From the NCBI GenBank assembly GCA_029433525.1, contig JAQTIF010000001.1, positions 806,001 through 870,000 on the forward strand: a DNA stretch of 64,000 bases, read 5' to 3'. This DNA is from Enterobacteriaceae bacterium ESL0689 (GTDB lineage Bacteria; Pseudomonadota; Gammaproteobacteria; Enterobacterales; Enterobacteriaceae). Shown piece by piece: positions 1 through 19,733 of this stretch; positions within the stretch are counted from its first letter, which is position 1; every line of letters begins with the position of its first letter. The notes under the pieces were generated by a model that saw nothing but the letters and a program-made list of their open reading frames with translations, did not search any database and was not told the origin of the DNA. The position numbers and the translations under genes were made by a program.

Positions 1-880
<880 letters not shown>

Positions 881-893
881 TTTTAGAGGATAA

Positions 894-3107
<2,214 letters not shown>

Positions 3108-3131
3108 TACAGTATCTATTCTCGATATAGA

Positions 3132-3163
3132 TAAACGGCTCAGTAATGAGCCGTTTATTATTT
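3132..3163 (+). terminator. S10 operon terminator-like hairpin
   Basis: A perfect 11-bp stem (TAAACGGCTCA at 3132-3142 with TGAGCCGTTTA at 3147-3157, loop GTAA) is followed by a short T-rich run (TTATTTCT). It lies between the rpsQ stop and the spc promoter. It could end S10-operon transcripts or only attenuate them, since the U-tract is interrupted. Confidence 0.7.
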
Positions 3164-3200
3164 CTACCCATATCTGATTGCCGGTGTTATAATGCTGCGC
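3160..3200 (+). promoter_or_regulatory. spc operon promoter
   Basis: A consensus -10 hexamer TATAAT is at 3188-3193, preceded by GT and followed by GCTGCGCCC. It lies about 78 bases before the rplN start and just past the S10 terminator, where the spc promoter lies in E. coli. No consensus -35 hexamer is obvious at the right spacing, so the upstream boundary is approximate. Confidence 0.65.
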
Positions 3201-3258
3201 CCTCGTTATGGGGATTTTTAATGGCTCAAACTTGAGTCTTAGTAGTCGTTGACATTAG

Positions 3259-4521
<1,263 letters not shown>

Positions 4522-4526
4522 GGTAG

Positions 4527-4841
<315 letters not shown>

Positions 4842-4868
4842 TAGTCACCAATTGAATCACGGGAGTAA

Positions 4869-6176
<1,308 letters not shown>

Positions 6177-6181
6177 GGTAG

Positions 6182-7543
<1,362 letters not shown>

Positions 7544-7550
7544 GTAGCAG

Positions 7551-9037
<1,487 letters not shown>

Positions 9038-9071
9038 TTTTGCGCATATTTTTCTTGCAAAGTTGGGTTGA

Positions 9072-9100
9072 GCTGGCTAGATTAGCCAGCCAATCTTTTA
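9072..9100 (+). terminator. Hairpin between spc and alpha operons
   Basis: A perfect 8-bp stem (GCTGGCTA at 9072-9079 with TAGCCAGC at 9083-9090, loop GAT) is followed by CAATCTTTTA. The T-run is weak, so it may attenuate rather than end transcription. E. coli spc and alpha genes are partly co-transcribed, which fits an inefficient terminator here. Confidence 0.5.
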
Positions 9101-9103
9101 TAT

Positions 9104-9200
9104 GTCTGTACGTTTCCATTTGAGTATCCTGAAAACGGGCTTTTCAGCATGGTATGCGTACAATGAAATAGTAGGAGTGCATAGTGGCCCGTATAGCAGG
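9104..9200 (+). promoter_or_regulatory. Alpha operon leader, S4-binding pseudoknot
   Basis: The leader before rpsM closely matches the E. coli alpha-operon ribosome-binding pseudoknot. Diagnostic segments are GTACGTTTCCATTTGAGTAT, CCTGAAAACGGGCTTTTCAG and TAGTAGGAGTGCATAGTGGC. In E. coli, S4 binds this structure and traps the 30S subunit at the GTG start of rpsM, repressing rpsM, rpsK, rpsD and rplQ. Conservation of these blocks and of the GTG start supports the same control here. Confidence 0.75.
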
Positions 9201-9540
9201 CATTAACATTCCTGATCATAAACATACTGTCATTGCCTTAACGGCAATTTTCGGTATCGGTAAGACTCGTTCCAAAGCTATTTGCGCTGAAACGGGAATT
9301 GCTGAAGATGTTAAGATCAGTGAGCTGTCTGAAGAGCAAATTGATATGCTGCGTGATGCAGTAAGTAAATTTGTTGTTGAAGGCGATCTGCGCCGTGAAA
9401 TCACCCTGAGCATCAAACGTCTGATGGACATTGGTTGCTACCGTGGTTTGCGTCATCGTCGTGGTCTTCCGGTTCGTGGTCAACGTACTAAGACCAACGC
9501 ACGTACCCGTAAGGGTCCGCGCAAACCGATCAAGAAATAA
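9184..9540 (+). CDS. rpsM: 30S ribosomal protein S13
   Basis: Encodes 118 residues (E. coli 118). S13 lies in the 30S head, forms bridge B1a/B1b and contacts P-site tRNA through its C-terminal tail. It starts at GTG with [20 protein letters not shown]. The signature [20 protein letters not shown] occurs near residue 85, and the tail is KGPRKPIKK. The GTG start is the one used in E. coli, where it is embedded in the S4-controlled leader. It is the first gene of the alpha operon. Confidence 0.98.
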   Translation: MARIAGINIPDHKHTVIALTAIFGIGKTRSKAICAETGIAEDVKISELSEEQIDMLRDAVSKFVVEGDLRREITLSIKRLMDIGCYRGLRHRRGLPVRGQRTKTNARTRKGPRKPIKK

Positions 9541-9553
9541 TCGGGGTGATTGA

Positions 9554-10600
<1,047 letters not shown>

Positions 10601-10625
10601 AGCTTAGTATCAAAGAGAGGACACA

Positions 10626-11615
10626 ATGCAGGGTTCTGTGACAGAGTTTCTAAAACCGCGCCTGGTTGATATCGAGCAAATGAGTTCGACGCACGCCAAG
10701 GTGACCCTTGAACCTTTAGAGCGTGGCTTTGGCCATACTCTGGGTAATGCACTGCGCCGTATTCTGCTTTCATCGATGCCGGGTTGCGCGGTGACAGAGG
10801 TTGAGATTGATGGTGTGCTGCACGAATACAGTACCAAAGAAGGCGTTCAGGAAGATATCCTGGAAATCTTACTCAATCTGAAAGGGTTGGCGGTGAGAGT
10901 TCATGGTAAGGATGAAGTTGTTCTTACTTTGAATAAATCTGGCATTGGCCCTGTGACTGCAGCCGACATTACCCATGACGGTGATGTTGAAATCGTCAAG
11001 CCGCAGCATGTGATCTGTCACCTGACTGATGAAAACGCTGCGATTAGCATGCGTATTACCGTTCAGCGTGGTCGTGGTTATGTGCCAGCTTCTACCCGAA
11101 TCCACTCGGAAGAAGATGAGCGTCCGATTGGTCGCCTGTTAGTGGACGCATGCTACAGCCCGGTAGAGCGTATTGCCTACAATGTTGAAGCAGCGCGTGT
11201 TGAACAACGCACTGATCTGGACAAGCTGGTCATCGAAATGGAAACCAATGGCACAATCGATCCTGAAGAGGCGATTCGTCGTGCGGCAACCATCCTGGCA
11301 GAACAACTGGAAGCTTTTGTTGATTTACGTGATGTACGTCAACCTGAAGTGAAGGAAGAGAAACCAGAATTCGATCCGATCCTGCTGCGCCCTGTTGACG
11401 ATCTTGAACTGACTGTCCGCTCTGCTAACTGCCTTAAGGCAGAAGCCATCCACTATATCGGTGATCTGGTACAGCGTACTGAGGTTGAGTTGCTGAAAAC
11501 GCCAAACCTGGGTAAGAAATCTCTTACTGAGATAAAAGATGTGCTGGCATCGCGTGGTTTGTCTCTGGGTATGCGCCTGGAAAACTGGCCACCGGCAAGC
11601 ATTGCTGATGAGTAA
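10626..11615 (+). CDS. rpoA: RNA polymerase subunit alpha
   Basis: Encodes 329 residues, as in E. coli. The N-terminal domain (about 1-235) drives dimerisation and polymerase assembly, with the conserved [20 protein letters not shown] near residue 30. A flexible linker follows ([13 protein letters not shown]). The C-terminal domain (about 250-329) binds UP-element DNA and activators. Its DNA-binding helix region includes [20 protein letters not shown], with the arginine equivalent to R265, and [20 protein letters not shown]. It is co-transcribed with rpsD and rplQ. Confidence 0.98.
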
Positions 11616-11631
11616 CCGGATCACAGGTTAA

Positions 11632-12042
<411 letters not shown>

Positions 12043-12055
12043 TCTGTGGTAATGT

Positions 12056-12084
12056 AAAAAAACCCGCTTCGGCGGGTTTTTTTA
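12056..12084 (+). terminator. Alpha operon intrinsic terminator
   Basis: Stem AACCCGC (12061-12067) pairs with GCGGGTT (12072-12078) around a TTCG tetraloop. It is preceded by an A-run and followed by a T-run. This is a textbook bidirectional-looking intrinsic terminator just past rplQ. Confidence 0.9.
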
Positions 12085-12150
12085 TATCCGGGGATGCTTC
12101 ATTTATCTACAATACATGTATTCTTTTTATTCACTTTGCTGGGATATGAT

Positions 12151-12519
12151 ATGTGGGTGCTGGATCAATGGGCAGAGCGTCACATTATGGCGGCACAGGC
12201 TAACGGTGAATTTGAGAAACTTCCGGGGAATGGTAACCCCTTAATTCTCGACGATAATTCCCATGTATCGGCTGAGTTGCGTGCTGGCTACCGGATACTG
12301 AAAAATGCCGGTTATTTACCGCCTGAACTTGAACAACGTAAGGAAGCAATTGCATTGATCGATATGCTTAAGTCTGTATCTTCAGATGATCCACAATATA
12401 AAGTGCTGTGTTATCGGCTTGCTGTACTTGAATTTAAATTACATCACGCCGGATTGAGCACTGATTTTCTGTATCATGAATATGCTGGAAAATTACAGAA
12501 TAAGATCAATAAGGAGTGA
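12151..12519 (+). CDS. yhdN: YhdN, DUF1992 (DnaJ-homologue subfamily C28-like) protein
   Basis: Encodes 122 residues beginning MWVLDQWAERHIMAAQANGE and closely matching E. coli YhdN, which starts at the same codon. The DUF1992 core (FEKLPGNGNPLILDDNSHVS) is intact. The molecular function is not established. An in-frame ATG 57 bases upstream would add a hydrophobic stretch, but it overlaps the rplQ terminator neighbourhood and has no homology support, so I prefer 12151. The stop overlaps the zntR ribosome-binding region, so the two genes are probably co-expressed. Confidence 0.9.
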   Translation: MWVLDQWAERHIMAAQANGEFEKLPGNGNPLILDDNSHVSAELRAGYRILKNAGYLPPELEQRKEAIALIDMLKSVSSDDPQYKVLCYRLAVLEFKLHHAGLSTDFLYHEYAGKLQNKINKE

Positions 12520-12521
12520 AC

Positions 12522-12947
12522 ATGTACCGTATTGGTGAACTCGCGAAGCTTGCTGATGTTACGCCGGACACCATTCGCTATTATGAAAAGCAGCAGATGA
12601 TGGCACATGATGCACGCACAGAAGGGGGCTTCCGGCTTTATACCGACGCGGATCTTCAGCGTCTACGCTTTATCCGTTATGCCCGACAGCTTGGGTTCAC
12701 GCTGGAAGCAATTCGCGAATTGTTATCGATTCGCGTTGATCCTGAACATCACACTTGTCAGGAGTCGAAACGTATCGTGCAGGCTCGTCTGAATGAAGTC
12801 GATGCACGTATCAAAGAATTACAGGCGATGCGCGACTCCTTACAAAGACTCAACGAGGCATGCTGCGGCAATGCCCACAGTAGTGTATATTGCTCAATCC
12901 TTGAAGCGCTTGAACAGGGTGCTAACAATGGAATTTCAGCACATTGA
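12522..12947 (+). CDS. zntR: Zn(II)-responsive MerR-family regulator ZntR
   Basis: Encodes 141 residues, as in E. coli. ZntR activates the zinc exporter gene zntA by distorting its promoter when zinc is bound. The MerR winged helix-turn-helix is at the N-terminus (RIGELAKLADVTPDTIRYYE), followed by a dimerisation helix. The metal-binding residues are conserved: C79 in HHTCQES, then C114, C115, H119 and C124 in ACCGNAHSSVYC. The ATG at 12522 has AAGGAG six bases upstream, and an in-frame GTG at 12516 is rejected. zntA is not in the window. Confidence 0.96.
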   Translation: MYRIGELAKLADVTPDTIRYYEKQQMMAHDARTEGGFRLYTDADLQRLRFIRYARQLGFTLEAIRELLSIRVDPEHHTCQESKRIVQARLNEVDARIKELQAMRDSLQRLNEACCGNAHSSVYCSILEALEQGANNGISAH

Positions 12948-12967
12948 TCTGCAATCGCATCACGGAG

Positions 12968-13384
12968 TCAATGGTTTCGCTGGTTTTGTTCTTGTAATAG
13001 ATCACGAATTTCGCTTAATAAAACCTCTTCTTTCGAGGGTTTCTGAGGTTTCGGCGACGTCTCCTGTTTTTTGCGAGTTAATTTATTCATTAATTTGATT
13101 GCCATAAAAATAGCAAAGGCAACAATAATAAAATCAAAGACATTCTGAATAAATATCCCATAATGAATGACAACAGCTGGCACATCGCCATGTGCGGCAC
13201 GTAAGGTAAATGCGAATGATTTAAGATCGACGCCGCCAATCAGCAAACCAAGAGGAGGCATAATAATATCAGCCACCAGGGATGACACAATTTTGCTGAA
13301 GGCCGCGCCAATGATCACACCCACCGCTAAATCGACGACATTACCGCGCATAGCAAAATCACGAAATTCTTTTAATATACTCAT
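12968..13384 (-). CDS. mscL: Large-conductance mechanosensitive channel MscL
   Basis: Encodes 138 residues (E. coli 136). MscL is a homopentameric inner-membrane channel that opens under extreme membrane tension during hypo-osmotic shock. The N-terminal amphipathic helix and TM1 read [20 protein letters not shown] and [22 protein letters not shown]2 is [20 protein letters not shown]. The charged C-terminal bundle is [17 protein letters not shown]. The ATG at 13384 follows AAGGTGAAT; an upstream in-frame start is rejected. It converges with zntR, leaving only 20 bases and no arfA, which normally lies here. Confidence 0.96.
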   Translation of the reverse strand: MSILKEFRDFAMRGNVVDLAVGVIIGAAFSKIVSSLVADIIMPPLGLLIGGVDLKSFAFTLRAAHGDVPAVVIHYGIFIQNVFDFIIVAFAIFMAIKLMNKLTRKKQETSPKPQKPSKEEVLLSEIRDLLQEQNQRNH

Positions 13385-13502
13385 TCTATTCACCTTAAAT
13401 CCGTTCATAGAGATAAGTTTATCAAAGGAATCCCTGTTTTCCATTTATGTTTATTATTTGTTAAATAATAATGTGTTGCCAGTTATTATTGGTCAGGTGC
13501 CC

Positions 13503-14879
13503 CTACAGGAAAAAAGGGCTTGGCTGAAACAAGCGCTCGACATCAGAAATAAATTTTTTATCAGTCAAAAACATAATCACATGATCACCTTGCTCAATAC
13601 GCAGATTATTATTGGCGATAATGACATCATTACCACGTACAATGGCACCGATAATTGTTCCTGGCGGAAGTTTAATCTCATCGACTGTGCGCCCCACTAC
13701 CCGGGAGGTACTCTCCTCGCCGTGAGCGACAGCTTCGATGGCTTCGGCGATCCCCCGGCGTAACGAAGATACACCAACAATATCGGCTTTACGTACATGA
13801 CCAAGTAGTGCAGAAATGGTCGCTTGCTGTGGTGAAATCGCAATATCAATAACGCTTCCTTGTACCAAATCGATATAGGCTTTGCGCTGGATTAACACCA
13901 TGACTTTTTTTGCTCCCATTCGCTTGGCGAGCATGGCAGACATGATATTTGCTTCGTCATCATTGGTAACGGCAATAAAAAGATCAATTTGATCAATATG
14001 CTCTTCTGCCAGTAACTCTTGATCCGATGCATCACCATAAAAAATAATCGTATTTTGCAGTTTCTCCGCGAGTTCTGCTGCACGTTGCTGGTTGTGCTCA
14101 ATAAGCTTAACGCTGTAATCTTTCTCCAGCTGACCAGCGAGACCTGCGCCAATATTCCCTCCACCGACCAGCATAATATGCTTATAAGGCTTTTCAAGGC
14201 GTTGTAGTTCACTCATTACGGCACGAATATGCTGTGAAGCAGTAATAAAGAAGACTTCATCACCGGCTTCAACAATCGTTGAACCTTGTGGGCGAATAGG
14301 TTTGTTGTGGCGGAAAATAGCGACGATACGGGTATCGATGTATGGGATATGTTCACGGATTGTGGAGAGTGCATTACCGACCAGAGGGCCACCATAGTAA
14401 GCCTTCACTACCGCCAGACTCACCTTTCCTTCGGCAAAGTTGACAACCTGCAACGCGCCAGGGTATTCAATCAGTCGATAAATATTATCAATAACCAGCT
14501 GTTCAGGTGCGATCAAGTGGTCGATGGGTATCGCTTCTGGTTGAAAAAGTTTTTCAGCATCACGTAAGTAATCTGGCGCACGAATACGAGCGATGCGATT
14601 GGGTGTGTTAAACAAGGAACAGGCGACCTGACAGGCGACCATGTTGGTTTCATCTGAACTGGTAACGGCAACCAGCATATCCGCATCATCGGCACCTGCT
14701 TCACGTAAAACGCGGGGATGAGAAGCGTGTCCCTGGACAACACGAAGATCAAATTTATCCTGTAATTCATGCAAACGATCGCCATTGCTATCGACTAAAG
14801 TAATATCATTGTTCTCTCCGACGAGGTTTTCGGCGAGAGTTCCTCCTACCTGGCCAGCACCAAGGATAATAATTTTCAT
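13503..14879 (-). CDS. trkA: Trk system potassium uptake protein TrkA
   Basis: Encodes 458 residues, the E. coli length. TrkA is the cytoplasmic NAD(H)/nucleotide-binding regulator of the TrkG/TrkH potassium channels. Two RCK modules are visible. The first starts [20 protein letters not shown], a Rossmann GxGxxG motif with the acidic strand end LVDSNGDRL. The second begins near residue 230 ([20 protein letters not shown]). Each is followed by a TrkA-C domain. The ATG at 14879 matches the E. coli start; an 18-codon upstream extension is rejected. The start is 13 bases after the rsmB stop, so the two genes are likely co-transcribed. Confidence 0.97.
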   Translation of the reverse strand: MKIIILGAGQVGGTLAENLVGENNDITLVDSNGDRLHELQDKFDLRVVQGHASHPRVLREAGADDADMLVAVTSSDETNMVACQVACSLFNTPNRIARIRAPDYLRDAEKLFQPEAIPIDHLIAPEQLVIDNIYRLIEYPGALQVVNFAEGKVSLAVVKAYYGGPLVGNALSTIREHIPYIDTRIVAIFRHNKPIRPQGSTIVEAGDEVFFITASQHIRAVMSELQRLEKPYKHIMLVGGGNIGAGLAGQLEKDYSVKLIEHNQQRAAELAEKLQNTIIFYGDASDQELLAEEHIDQIDLFIAVTNDDEANIMSAMLAKRMGAKKVMVLIQRKAYIDLVQGSVIDIAISPQQATISALLGHVRKADIVGVSSLRRGIAEAIEAVAHGEESTSRVVGRTVDEIKLPPGTIIGAIVRGNDVIIANNNLRIEQGDHVIMFLTDKKFISDVERLFQPSPFFL

Positions 14880-14892
14880 CAGTAGTAGTCCC

Positions 14893-16188
14893 TTATTGCC
14901 GAAGTTTAATGAGCTTAGCGTAAAAGAAACCATCGCCCTCTTCTATAGCGGGCAAATTTTGTATACCAGGTTGCGCGGGGGAACCTGTCATGCTGATTTT
15001 TGCATCTGGTGTGCGCCGCAGGAAATCAGCAATTTGTTGACTATTTTCTTCTGGCAAAATAGAACAGGTTGCATAGAGTAATGTCCCGCCCGATCTTAGA
15101 TAAGGCCAGATTGCATCAAGTATTTCTGCCTGCACTTGTACCAGCTTATCGATATCATCAGTACGACGTAACCATTTAATATCCGGATGACGACGAATGA
15201 CGCCGGTTGCTGAACAAGGGGCGTCGAGTAAAATACGATCAAATTTTTCACCTTGACACCATTGCGTGGGGTAACGTCCATCGCCTTGTCTGACCTGCGC
15301 CTCCATCCCTTCTCGTTTCAGATTATCGTAAACGCGCGACAGGCGCTGTTGGTCAAGATCAACAGCCAGTACACTGGCCTGTGGGGCAACTTCCAGAATA
15401 TGTGTGGTTTTTCCGCCTGGAGCAGCACACAGATCCAGTATTCTTTCACCATTTTCCGGCGCGAGATACTGCATACACCTCTGGGCAGAGAGATCTTGTA
15501 CGCTGACCCAACCCTGGTCAAAACCTGGCAAGGTATATACAGCTGCGGGTGTGATTAGTCGTACCGCGTCAGGATAATCCGGATGGGCAAAACCCTGTAA
15601 GCCCGCCTCTTCCAGAAGAATCATCCATTGATCGCGTGAACATTTTTGACGGTTGATCCGCAGCCACATGGGAGGATGTTGGTTATTGGCGTCAACAATC
15701 CTTTGCCATTGCTGGGGCCAGGATTTCTGTAGCCGTTTGAGTAGCCATGAAGGATGGAGAAAACGGCTATCGTTTTGCGCAAACGTCGCCAGCAAGGTAT
15801 CCTGCTGGCGCTGGAATTCACGTAATACACCATTAATGAGACCTTTTAATTGTGGACGTTTGATCGCTATTGCGCCTTCGACGGTTTCTGCCAGTGCTGC
15901 ATGGGCTGGAATACGGGTATATAAAAGCTGATAAAGACCAACCATAATTAAATAGTGAACAGTGCGTTGTTTGCCCGTCATCGGACGAGCCATTAATTGA
16001 TTAATTAACCATTCCAGCTGGCTCAGGGTTCGTAGCGAACCAAAGCATAACTCTTGTAACAGGCTTTTATCTCTGTCACTGACTTTTTTTTGTAACGGTG
16101 GCAGAATGTTGCTAAGCGATTGACCTTGTTCAATGACTTGTTCAATGGCCTGTGCTGCCAGACTACGTAAATTAAGATTTTTTTTCAT
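14893..16188 (-). CDS. rsmB: 16S rRNA m5C967 methyltransferase RsmB
   Basis: Encodes 431 residues (E. coli 429). RsmB methylates C967 of 16S rRNA using S-adenosylmethionine. The N-terminal NusB-like RNA-binding domain covers about residues 1-140. The SAM-binding motif I ([20 protein letters not shown]) is near residue 250. Motif IV with the release cysteine ([20 protein letters not shown]) and motif VI with the catalytic cysteine ([17 protein letters not shown]) are intact. It follows fmt on the minus strand, but a terminator-like hairpin lies between them. Confidence 0.97.
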   Translation of the reverse strand: MKKNLNLRSLAAQAIEQVIEQGQSLSNILPPLQKKVSDRDKSLLQELCFGSLRTLSQLEWLINQLMARPMTGKQRTVHYLIMVGLYQLLYTRIPAHAALAETVEGAIAIKRPQLKGLINGVLREFQRQQDTLLATFAQNDSRFLHPSWLLKRLQKSWPQQWQRIVDANNQHPPMWLRINRQKCSRDQWMILLEEAGLQGFAHPDYPDAVRLITPAAVYTLPGFDQGWVSVQDLSAQRCMQYLAPENGERILDLCAAPGGKTTHILEVAPQASVLAVDLDQQRLSRVYDNLKREGMEAQVRQGDGRYPTQWCQGEKFDRILLDAPCSATGVIRRHPDIKWLRRTDDIDKLVQVQAEILDAIWPYLRSGGTLLYATCSILPEENSQQIADFLRRTPDAKISMTGSPAQPGIQNLPAIEEGDGFFYAKLIKLRQ

Positions 16189-16194
16189 AACTGC

Positions 16195-16223
16195 AAAAAT
16201 AAAAATGCCCGGTAAATCCGGGC
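16195..16223 (-). terminator. Intrinsic terminator-like hairpin between fmt and rsmB
   Basis: On the minus strand, GCCCGG (16223-16218) pairs with CCGGGC (16212-16207) and is followed by a T-run (ATTTTTATTTTTG). It lies downstream of fmt and just before the rsmB start. It could end or attenuate def-fmt transcripts ahead of rsmB. Confidence 0.65.
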
Positions 16224-16240
16224 GTTAAATAGAGTAATGA

Positions 16241-17188
16241 TCAGGAAAGATGGTTGCCGGGAATAAACCACTCGCGACGAGAGTTGAGTAAATCCTGGCT
16301 ACTCATCGCTTTTTTCCCCGCAGGTTGCAGCGATTCCAGACACAAAATACCGTCACCGGTAGCAACTTCAATACCTTGTTTGCCCGCCATAATAATGGTG
16401 CCAGGTTCCGCAGTGGTCGATGTAGCAATCGCTGATGCCTGCCAGACTTTGACTGGCTGCTGATCAATTTCCAGCCAGCTCATGGGCCAGGGGTTAAATG
16501 CACGGATACAGCGTTCAAGCTGTATGGCAGAGAGAGACCAGTCGATGCGTGCTTCTTCCTTACTCAATTTTTCAGCATAAGTGGTTAAAGTTTCGTCCTG
16601 AACTTCAGCGTGCACTGTTCCCTGGGCTATCTGATCCAATGTGGATAATAAACCTTGTGGGCCAAGTTCTGCCAGTTTGTTATACAGACTGGCACTGGTG
16701 TCTTCTGCTGTAATTGGAATAGCCAGTTTGTGCAGCATGTTCCCTGTATCCAGACCCGCATCCATCTGCATAATAGTGACGCCTGTCTCAGTATCACCGG
16801 CCCATAATGCACGCTGGATGGGTGCTGCACCACGCCAGCGTGGCAACAGAGAACCATGCACATTAATACAGCCCTGATACGGTATTTTCAGTACGGCTTC
16901 AGGTAGAATGAGACCATAGGCGACAACGACCATGACATCTGCAGCCAGTGAAGTAATGATCTGCTGGTTTTCTTTCTGGCGCAAAGAAACTGGCTGGAAT
17001 AGCGGCAGCTGATGGGCTTCAGCAAGCGTTTTTACCGGGCTGGACATGAGCTTTTTACCACGACCGGCAGGGCGATCGGGTTGGGTCAATACACCAACCA
17101 CCTGGTGATCAGATGATAATAGCGCATCCAGGTGACGTGCGGCAAAATCGGGTGTCCCTGCAAAGATAATACGTAGTGAGTGTGACAC
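16241..17188 (-). CDS. fmt: Methionyl-tRNA formyltransferase
   Basis: Encodes 315 residues, as in E. coli. Fmt formylates Met-tRNAfMet with 10-formyltetrahydrofolate, making the bacterial initiator. The N-terminal Rossmann domain starts [20 protein letters not shown]. The active-site block [20 protein letters not shown] contains the conserved N and H. Further on, [17 protein letters not shown] holds the conserved aspartate. The C-terminal OB-like domain recognises tRNA. It is 14 bases downstream of def, so formylation and deformylation are co-expressed. Confidence 0.97.
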   Translation of the reverse strand: MSHSLRIIFAGTPDFAARHLDALLSSDHQVVGVLTQPDRPAGRGKKLMSSPVKTLAEAHQLPLFQPVSLRQKENQQIITSLAADVMVVVAYGLILPEAVLKIPYQGCINVHGSLLPRWRGAAPIQRALWAGDTETGVTIMQMDAGLDTGNMLHKLAIPITAEDTSASLYNKLAELGPQGLLSTLDQIAQGTVHAEVQDETLTTYAEKLSKEEARIDWSLSAIQLERCIRAFNPWPMSWLEIDQQPVKVWQASAIATSTTAEPGTIIMAGKQGIEVATGDGILCLESLQPAGKKAMSSQDLLNSRREWFIPGNHLS

Positions 17189-17202
17189 ATGAATCCTTGT
17201 TT

Positions 17203-17712
17203 TCAGGTACGCATACGCAAACGATCCAGTTTTTCAACCTTCTGGCGAATACGTTGTTGTTTAAGCGGTGACAGATAATCGATAAACAATTTACCCACCA
17301 GATGATCCATTTCATGCTGAATACAGATAGCCAGCAACCCATCAGCATGTAACTCGAACCATTCACCATCACGATTTAATGCCCGAACATTGACTGTTTC
17401 AGCGCGTGGGACTAATGCCCGTTGTTCCGGGATAGATAAGCATCCTTCTTCAATGCCCGTCTCACCCGTTTTTCCCTGTAATTCAGGATTGATAAAGACC
17501 AATGGTTGCTGGCGGTTTTCAGAAATATCAATGACGATAATACGCTGATGGATATCGACCTGGGTCGCTGCCAGACCAATGCCTTCTTCTGCATACATTG
17601 TTTCAAACATATCATCAATGATACGTCGAATTTCCGCATTGACTTCTTTGACCGGCTCAGCGATTTTTCGCAGTCGCTCGTCCGGGATATGTAATACATG
17701 CAAAACTGCCAT
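17203..17712 (-). CDS. def: Peptide deformylase
   Basis: Encodes 169 residues, as in E. coli. Def removes the N-formyl group from nascent proteins at the ribosome tunnel exit. All three family motifs are present: motif 1 [10 protein letters not shown], motif 2 EEGCLSIP with metal ligand C91, and motif 3 QHEMDH with H133, catalytic E134 and H137. The C-terminal ribosome-binding helix ([20 protein letters not shown]) is intact. The gene is divergent from dprA, with a 127-base shared upstream region. Confidence 0.98.
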   Translation of the reverse strand: MAVLHVLHIPDERLRKIAEPVKEVNAEIRRIIDDMFETMYAEEGIGLAATQVDIHQRIIVIDISENRQQPLVFINPELQGKTGETGIEEGCLSIPEQRALVPRAETVNVRALNRDGEWFELHADGLLAICIQHEMDHLVGKLFIDYLSPLKQQRIRQKVEKLDRLRMRT

Positions 17713-17839
17713 AAAGATCCAGAGTTATATTCAGAAGTTGAGAATATTATGGCCTTCATTCTAGACAAATTACCCTGTAATTGACAGCCTTGTAGAGCAA
17801 TCACAAAGATAGTTAAAGTGACTTATGGCAGGGATAGAA

Positions 17840-18940
17840 ATGACCTCTACAGAGATCTGGCTACGTTTAATGAAAGTCAATAACCTGTATGGTGACACCA
17901 TGATGCTGGTGGCTAAACGGTTATGTGGGGTTCCTGTGATTGATAGTGAAACATTACATGCTTGCGGGCTGAGTGTGGCGCAATCGAAGCAGTTTCTGAA
18001 CCATAGCCAGAAAGAAATTGACGATACGATCGCCTGGCTGGAACACGCTGATCACACTCTGTTGCTGGCAGATGACCCATTATATCCTCCACAACTGCGA
18101 GCCATTACTGATTATCCTGGCGCTATACTGGTATGGGGCGACGTATCAATACTTAGCAGTGTACAGGTGGCTATTGTTGGCAGTCGTGTTCACTCCTGGT
18201 ATGGCGCACATTGGGGGCAGCAGTTTAGTGCAACGTTAGCACGCGACGGTATAACAATTACCAGTGGTCTGGCGATAGGTATTGACGGTGTTGCTCACCG
18301 GGGAGCGCTGGAGGCGAAAGGGAAAACCATTGCGGTACTTGGGAATGGTTTGAATTCTGTTTACCCTCGTCGCCATACTACGCTGGCCAAACAGGTGGTG
18401 GAAAGTGGGGGAGCACTACTTTCTGAGTTTTCTCTGGTCACTCCTCCATTACCAGGCAATTTTCCGCGTCGTAATCGTATCATTAGTGGGCTTAGTGTGG
18501 GGGTTCTGGTCATCGAAGCGGCCCTCAAGAGTGGGTCATTGGTCACTGTACGTTGTGCTTTGGAACAAGGGCGGGATATTTTTGCCCTGCCTGGGCCTAT
18601 AGCAAGTCCCGGTTCGGCTGGGCCACATTGGCTAATGAAGCAAGGTGCCATTCCGGTGACTTCAGCGGAAGATATTATTGAATATTATCAGCCAGCGTTA
18701 CGGAGACGACATGATTTACCTGATCGCAAACGTTATCAGCAGTCATCTCCCGCAGAATTACGCTCACCTGTGCTGGCGGGGGTCGGTGATGAGGTTACAT
18801 CTGTTGATGTGATTGCTGAACGTGTGGGGCTACCCGTGTCTGTGGTTGTCGCGCAGTTACTTGAACTGGAGTTGTCGGGGCAGGTGATGGCCGTGTCTGG
18901 TGGTTATGTCCGATTACGCAGAGCAAGTTATGTTCCCTGA
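17840..18940 (+). CDS. dprA: DNA-processing protein DprA (Smf)
   Basis: Encodes 366 residues from the ATG at 17840, which has AGGGA five bases upstream. An in-frame ATG at 17825 would add five residues. DprA binds single-stranded DNA and loads RecA during transformation; in enterobacteria its role is less clear. The Rossmann-like DprA core is seen (VAIVGSRVHSWYG, then RRNRIISGLSVGVLVIEAAL). A winged-helix-like C-terminal domain follows. The usually conserved GLARGID motif reads GLAIGID, an arginine-to-isoleucine change (codon ATA). This may weaken ssDNA binding. The gene is otherwise full length (E. coli 374). Confidence 0.92.
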   Translation: MTSTEIWLRLMKVNNLYGDTMMLVAKRLCGVPVIDSETLHACGLSVAQSKQFLNHSQKEIDDTIAWLEHADHTLLLADDPLYPPQLRAITDYPGAILVWGDVSILSSVQVAIVGSRVHSWYGAHWGQQFSATLARDGITITSGLAIGIDGVAHRGALEAKGKTIAVLGNGLNSVYPRRHTTLAKQVVESGGALLSEFSLVTPPLPGNFPRRNRIISGLSVGVLVIEAALKSGSLVTVRCALEQGRDIFALPGPIASPGSAGPHWLMKQGAIPVTSAEDIIEYYQPALRRRHDLPDRKRYQQSSPAELRSPVLAGVGDEVTSVDVIAERVGLPVSVVVAQLLELELSGQVMAVSGGYVRLRRASYVP

Positions 18941-19181
18941 GCGCAAAGGATCGCGATAGTCAGCATTAAAGTCATGTGCAGATTCAGGTGGATAGTCAAC
19001 TTACAACGGGATAAGCGGATGATAAATTATAGGCTCAACAATAACTAAACGTTGCTTGTCCTTTGCTGATAAACTCAGATACTGAATACAGATAAAATAC
19101 CTGTTTGCAAATGGAAGAATGACTCTTTGCTGCAAATAGAGGTATGCTGCACTCACTTTTCAGCAGCAATATTGTGCGGTT

Positions 19182-19733
19182 ATGACTAAATCAGCGCTAT
19201 TTTCGATGCCTAAAAATGAATCCTGCCCACAATGTGGAGGCGCACTGACCATCCGCTCCGGAAAACATGGCCCCTTTCTTGGGTGCTCATGTTATCCGGG
19301 TTGTAACTACGTTCGAGCTCTGAAAAGTCATGCGGATGGTCACATTGTGAAAATACTGGAGAATCAATATTGCCCAGCCTGTGGTGCTGTTATGGTGTTA
19401 CGTCAGGGGCGTTTTGGTATGTTTATCGGTTGTAGCCGCTATCCGGAATGTGAACATACTGAATCTATTGATAAACCAGATAAAACAGCAATAACATGTC
19501 CACAGTGTGGTCATGGGCAACTGATCCAGCGTCGTTCTCGTTTCGGCAAGATTTTTTACGCTTGTGATTGTTATCCCGATTGTCAGTTTGCGATCAATCA
19601 ACAACCCGTAGCAGGGGAATGCCCGGAATGTCACTATCCACTGTTAATCAAGAAGAAAACAGCACAAGGCAACAGATGCTTTTGTGCCAGTAAACAATGT
19701 GGGAAGCTGATTGCAGTGGATACCGAACAGTGA
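19182..19733 (+). CDS. yrdD: Topoisomerase I-like zinc-finger protein YrdD
   Basis: Encodes 183 residues and matches E. coli YrdD (180). The protein is a string of four-cysteine zinc ribbons like the C-terminal fingers of topoisomerase I. The first three are recognisable: [20 protein letters not shown]...[22 protein letters not shown] and [21 protein letters not shown] fourth, more divergent one starts CPECHYPLL. It probably binds single-stranded nucleic acid; its physiological role is unknown. Its stop overlaps the GTG start of tsaC. The smg gene that precedes it in E. coli is absent. Confidence 0.93.
   Translation: MTKSALFSMPKNESCPQCGGALTIRSGKHGPFLGCSCYPGCNYVRALKSHADGHIVKILENQYCPACGAVMVLRQGRFGMFIGCSRYPECEHTESIDKPDKTAITCPQCGHGQLIQRRSRFGKIFYACDCYPDCQFAINQQPVAGECPECHYPLLIKKKTAQGNRCFCASKQCGKLIAVDTEQ

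Noticed and set aside
12094-12150. A longer YhdN starting at 12094
   Set aside because: The extra 19 residues have no counterpart in YhdN, and the start lies just after the alpha terminator without a ribosome-binding site.
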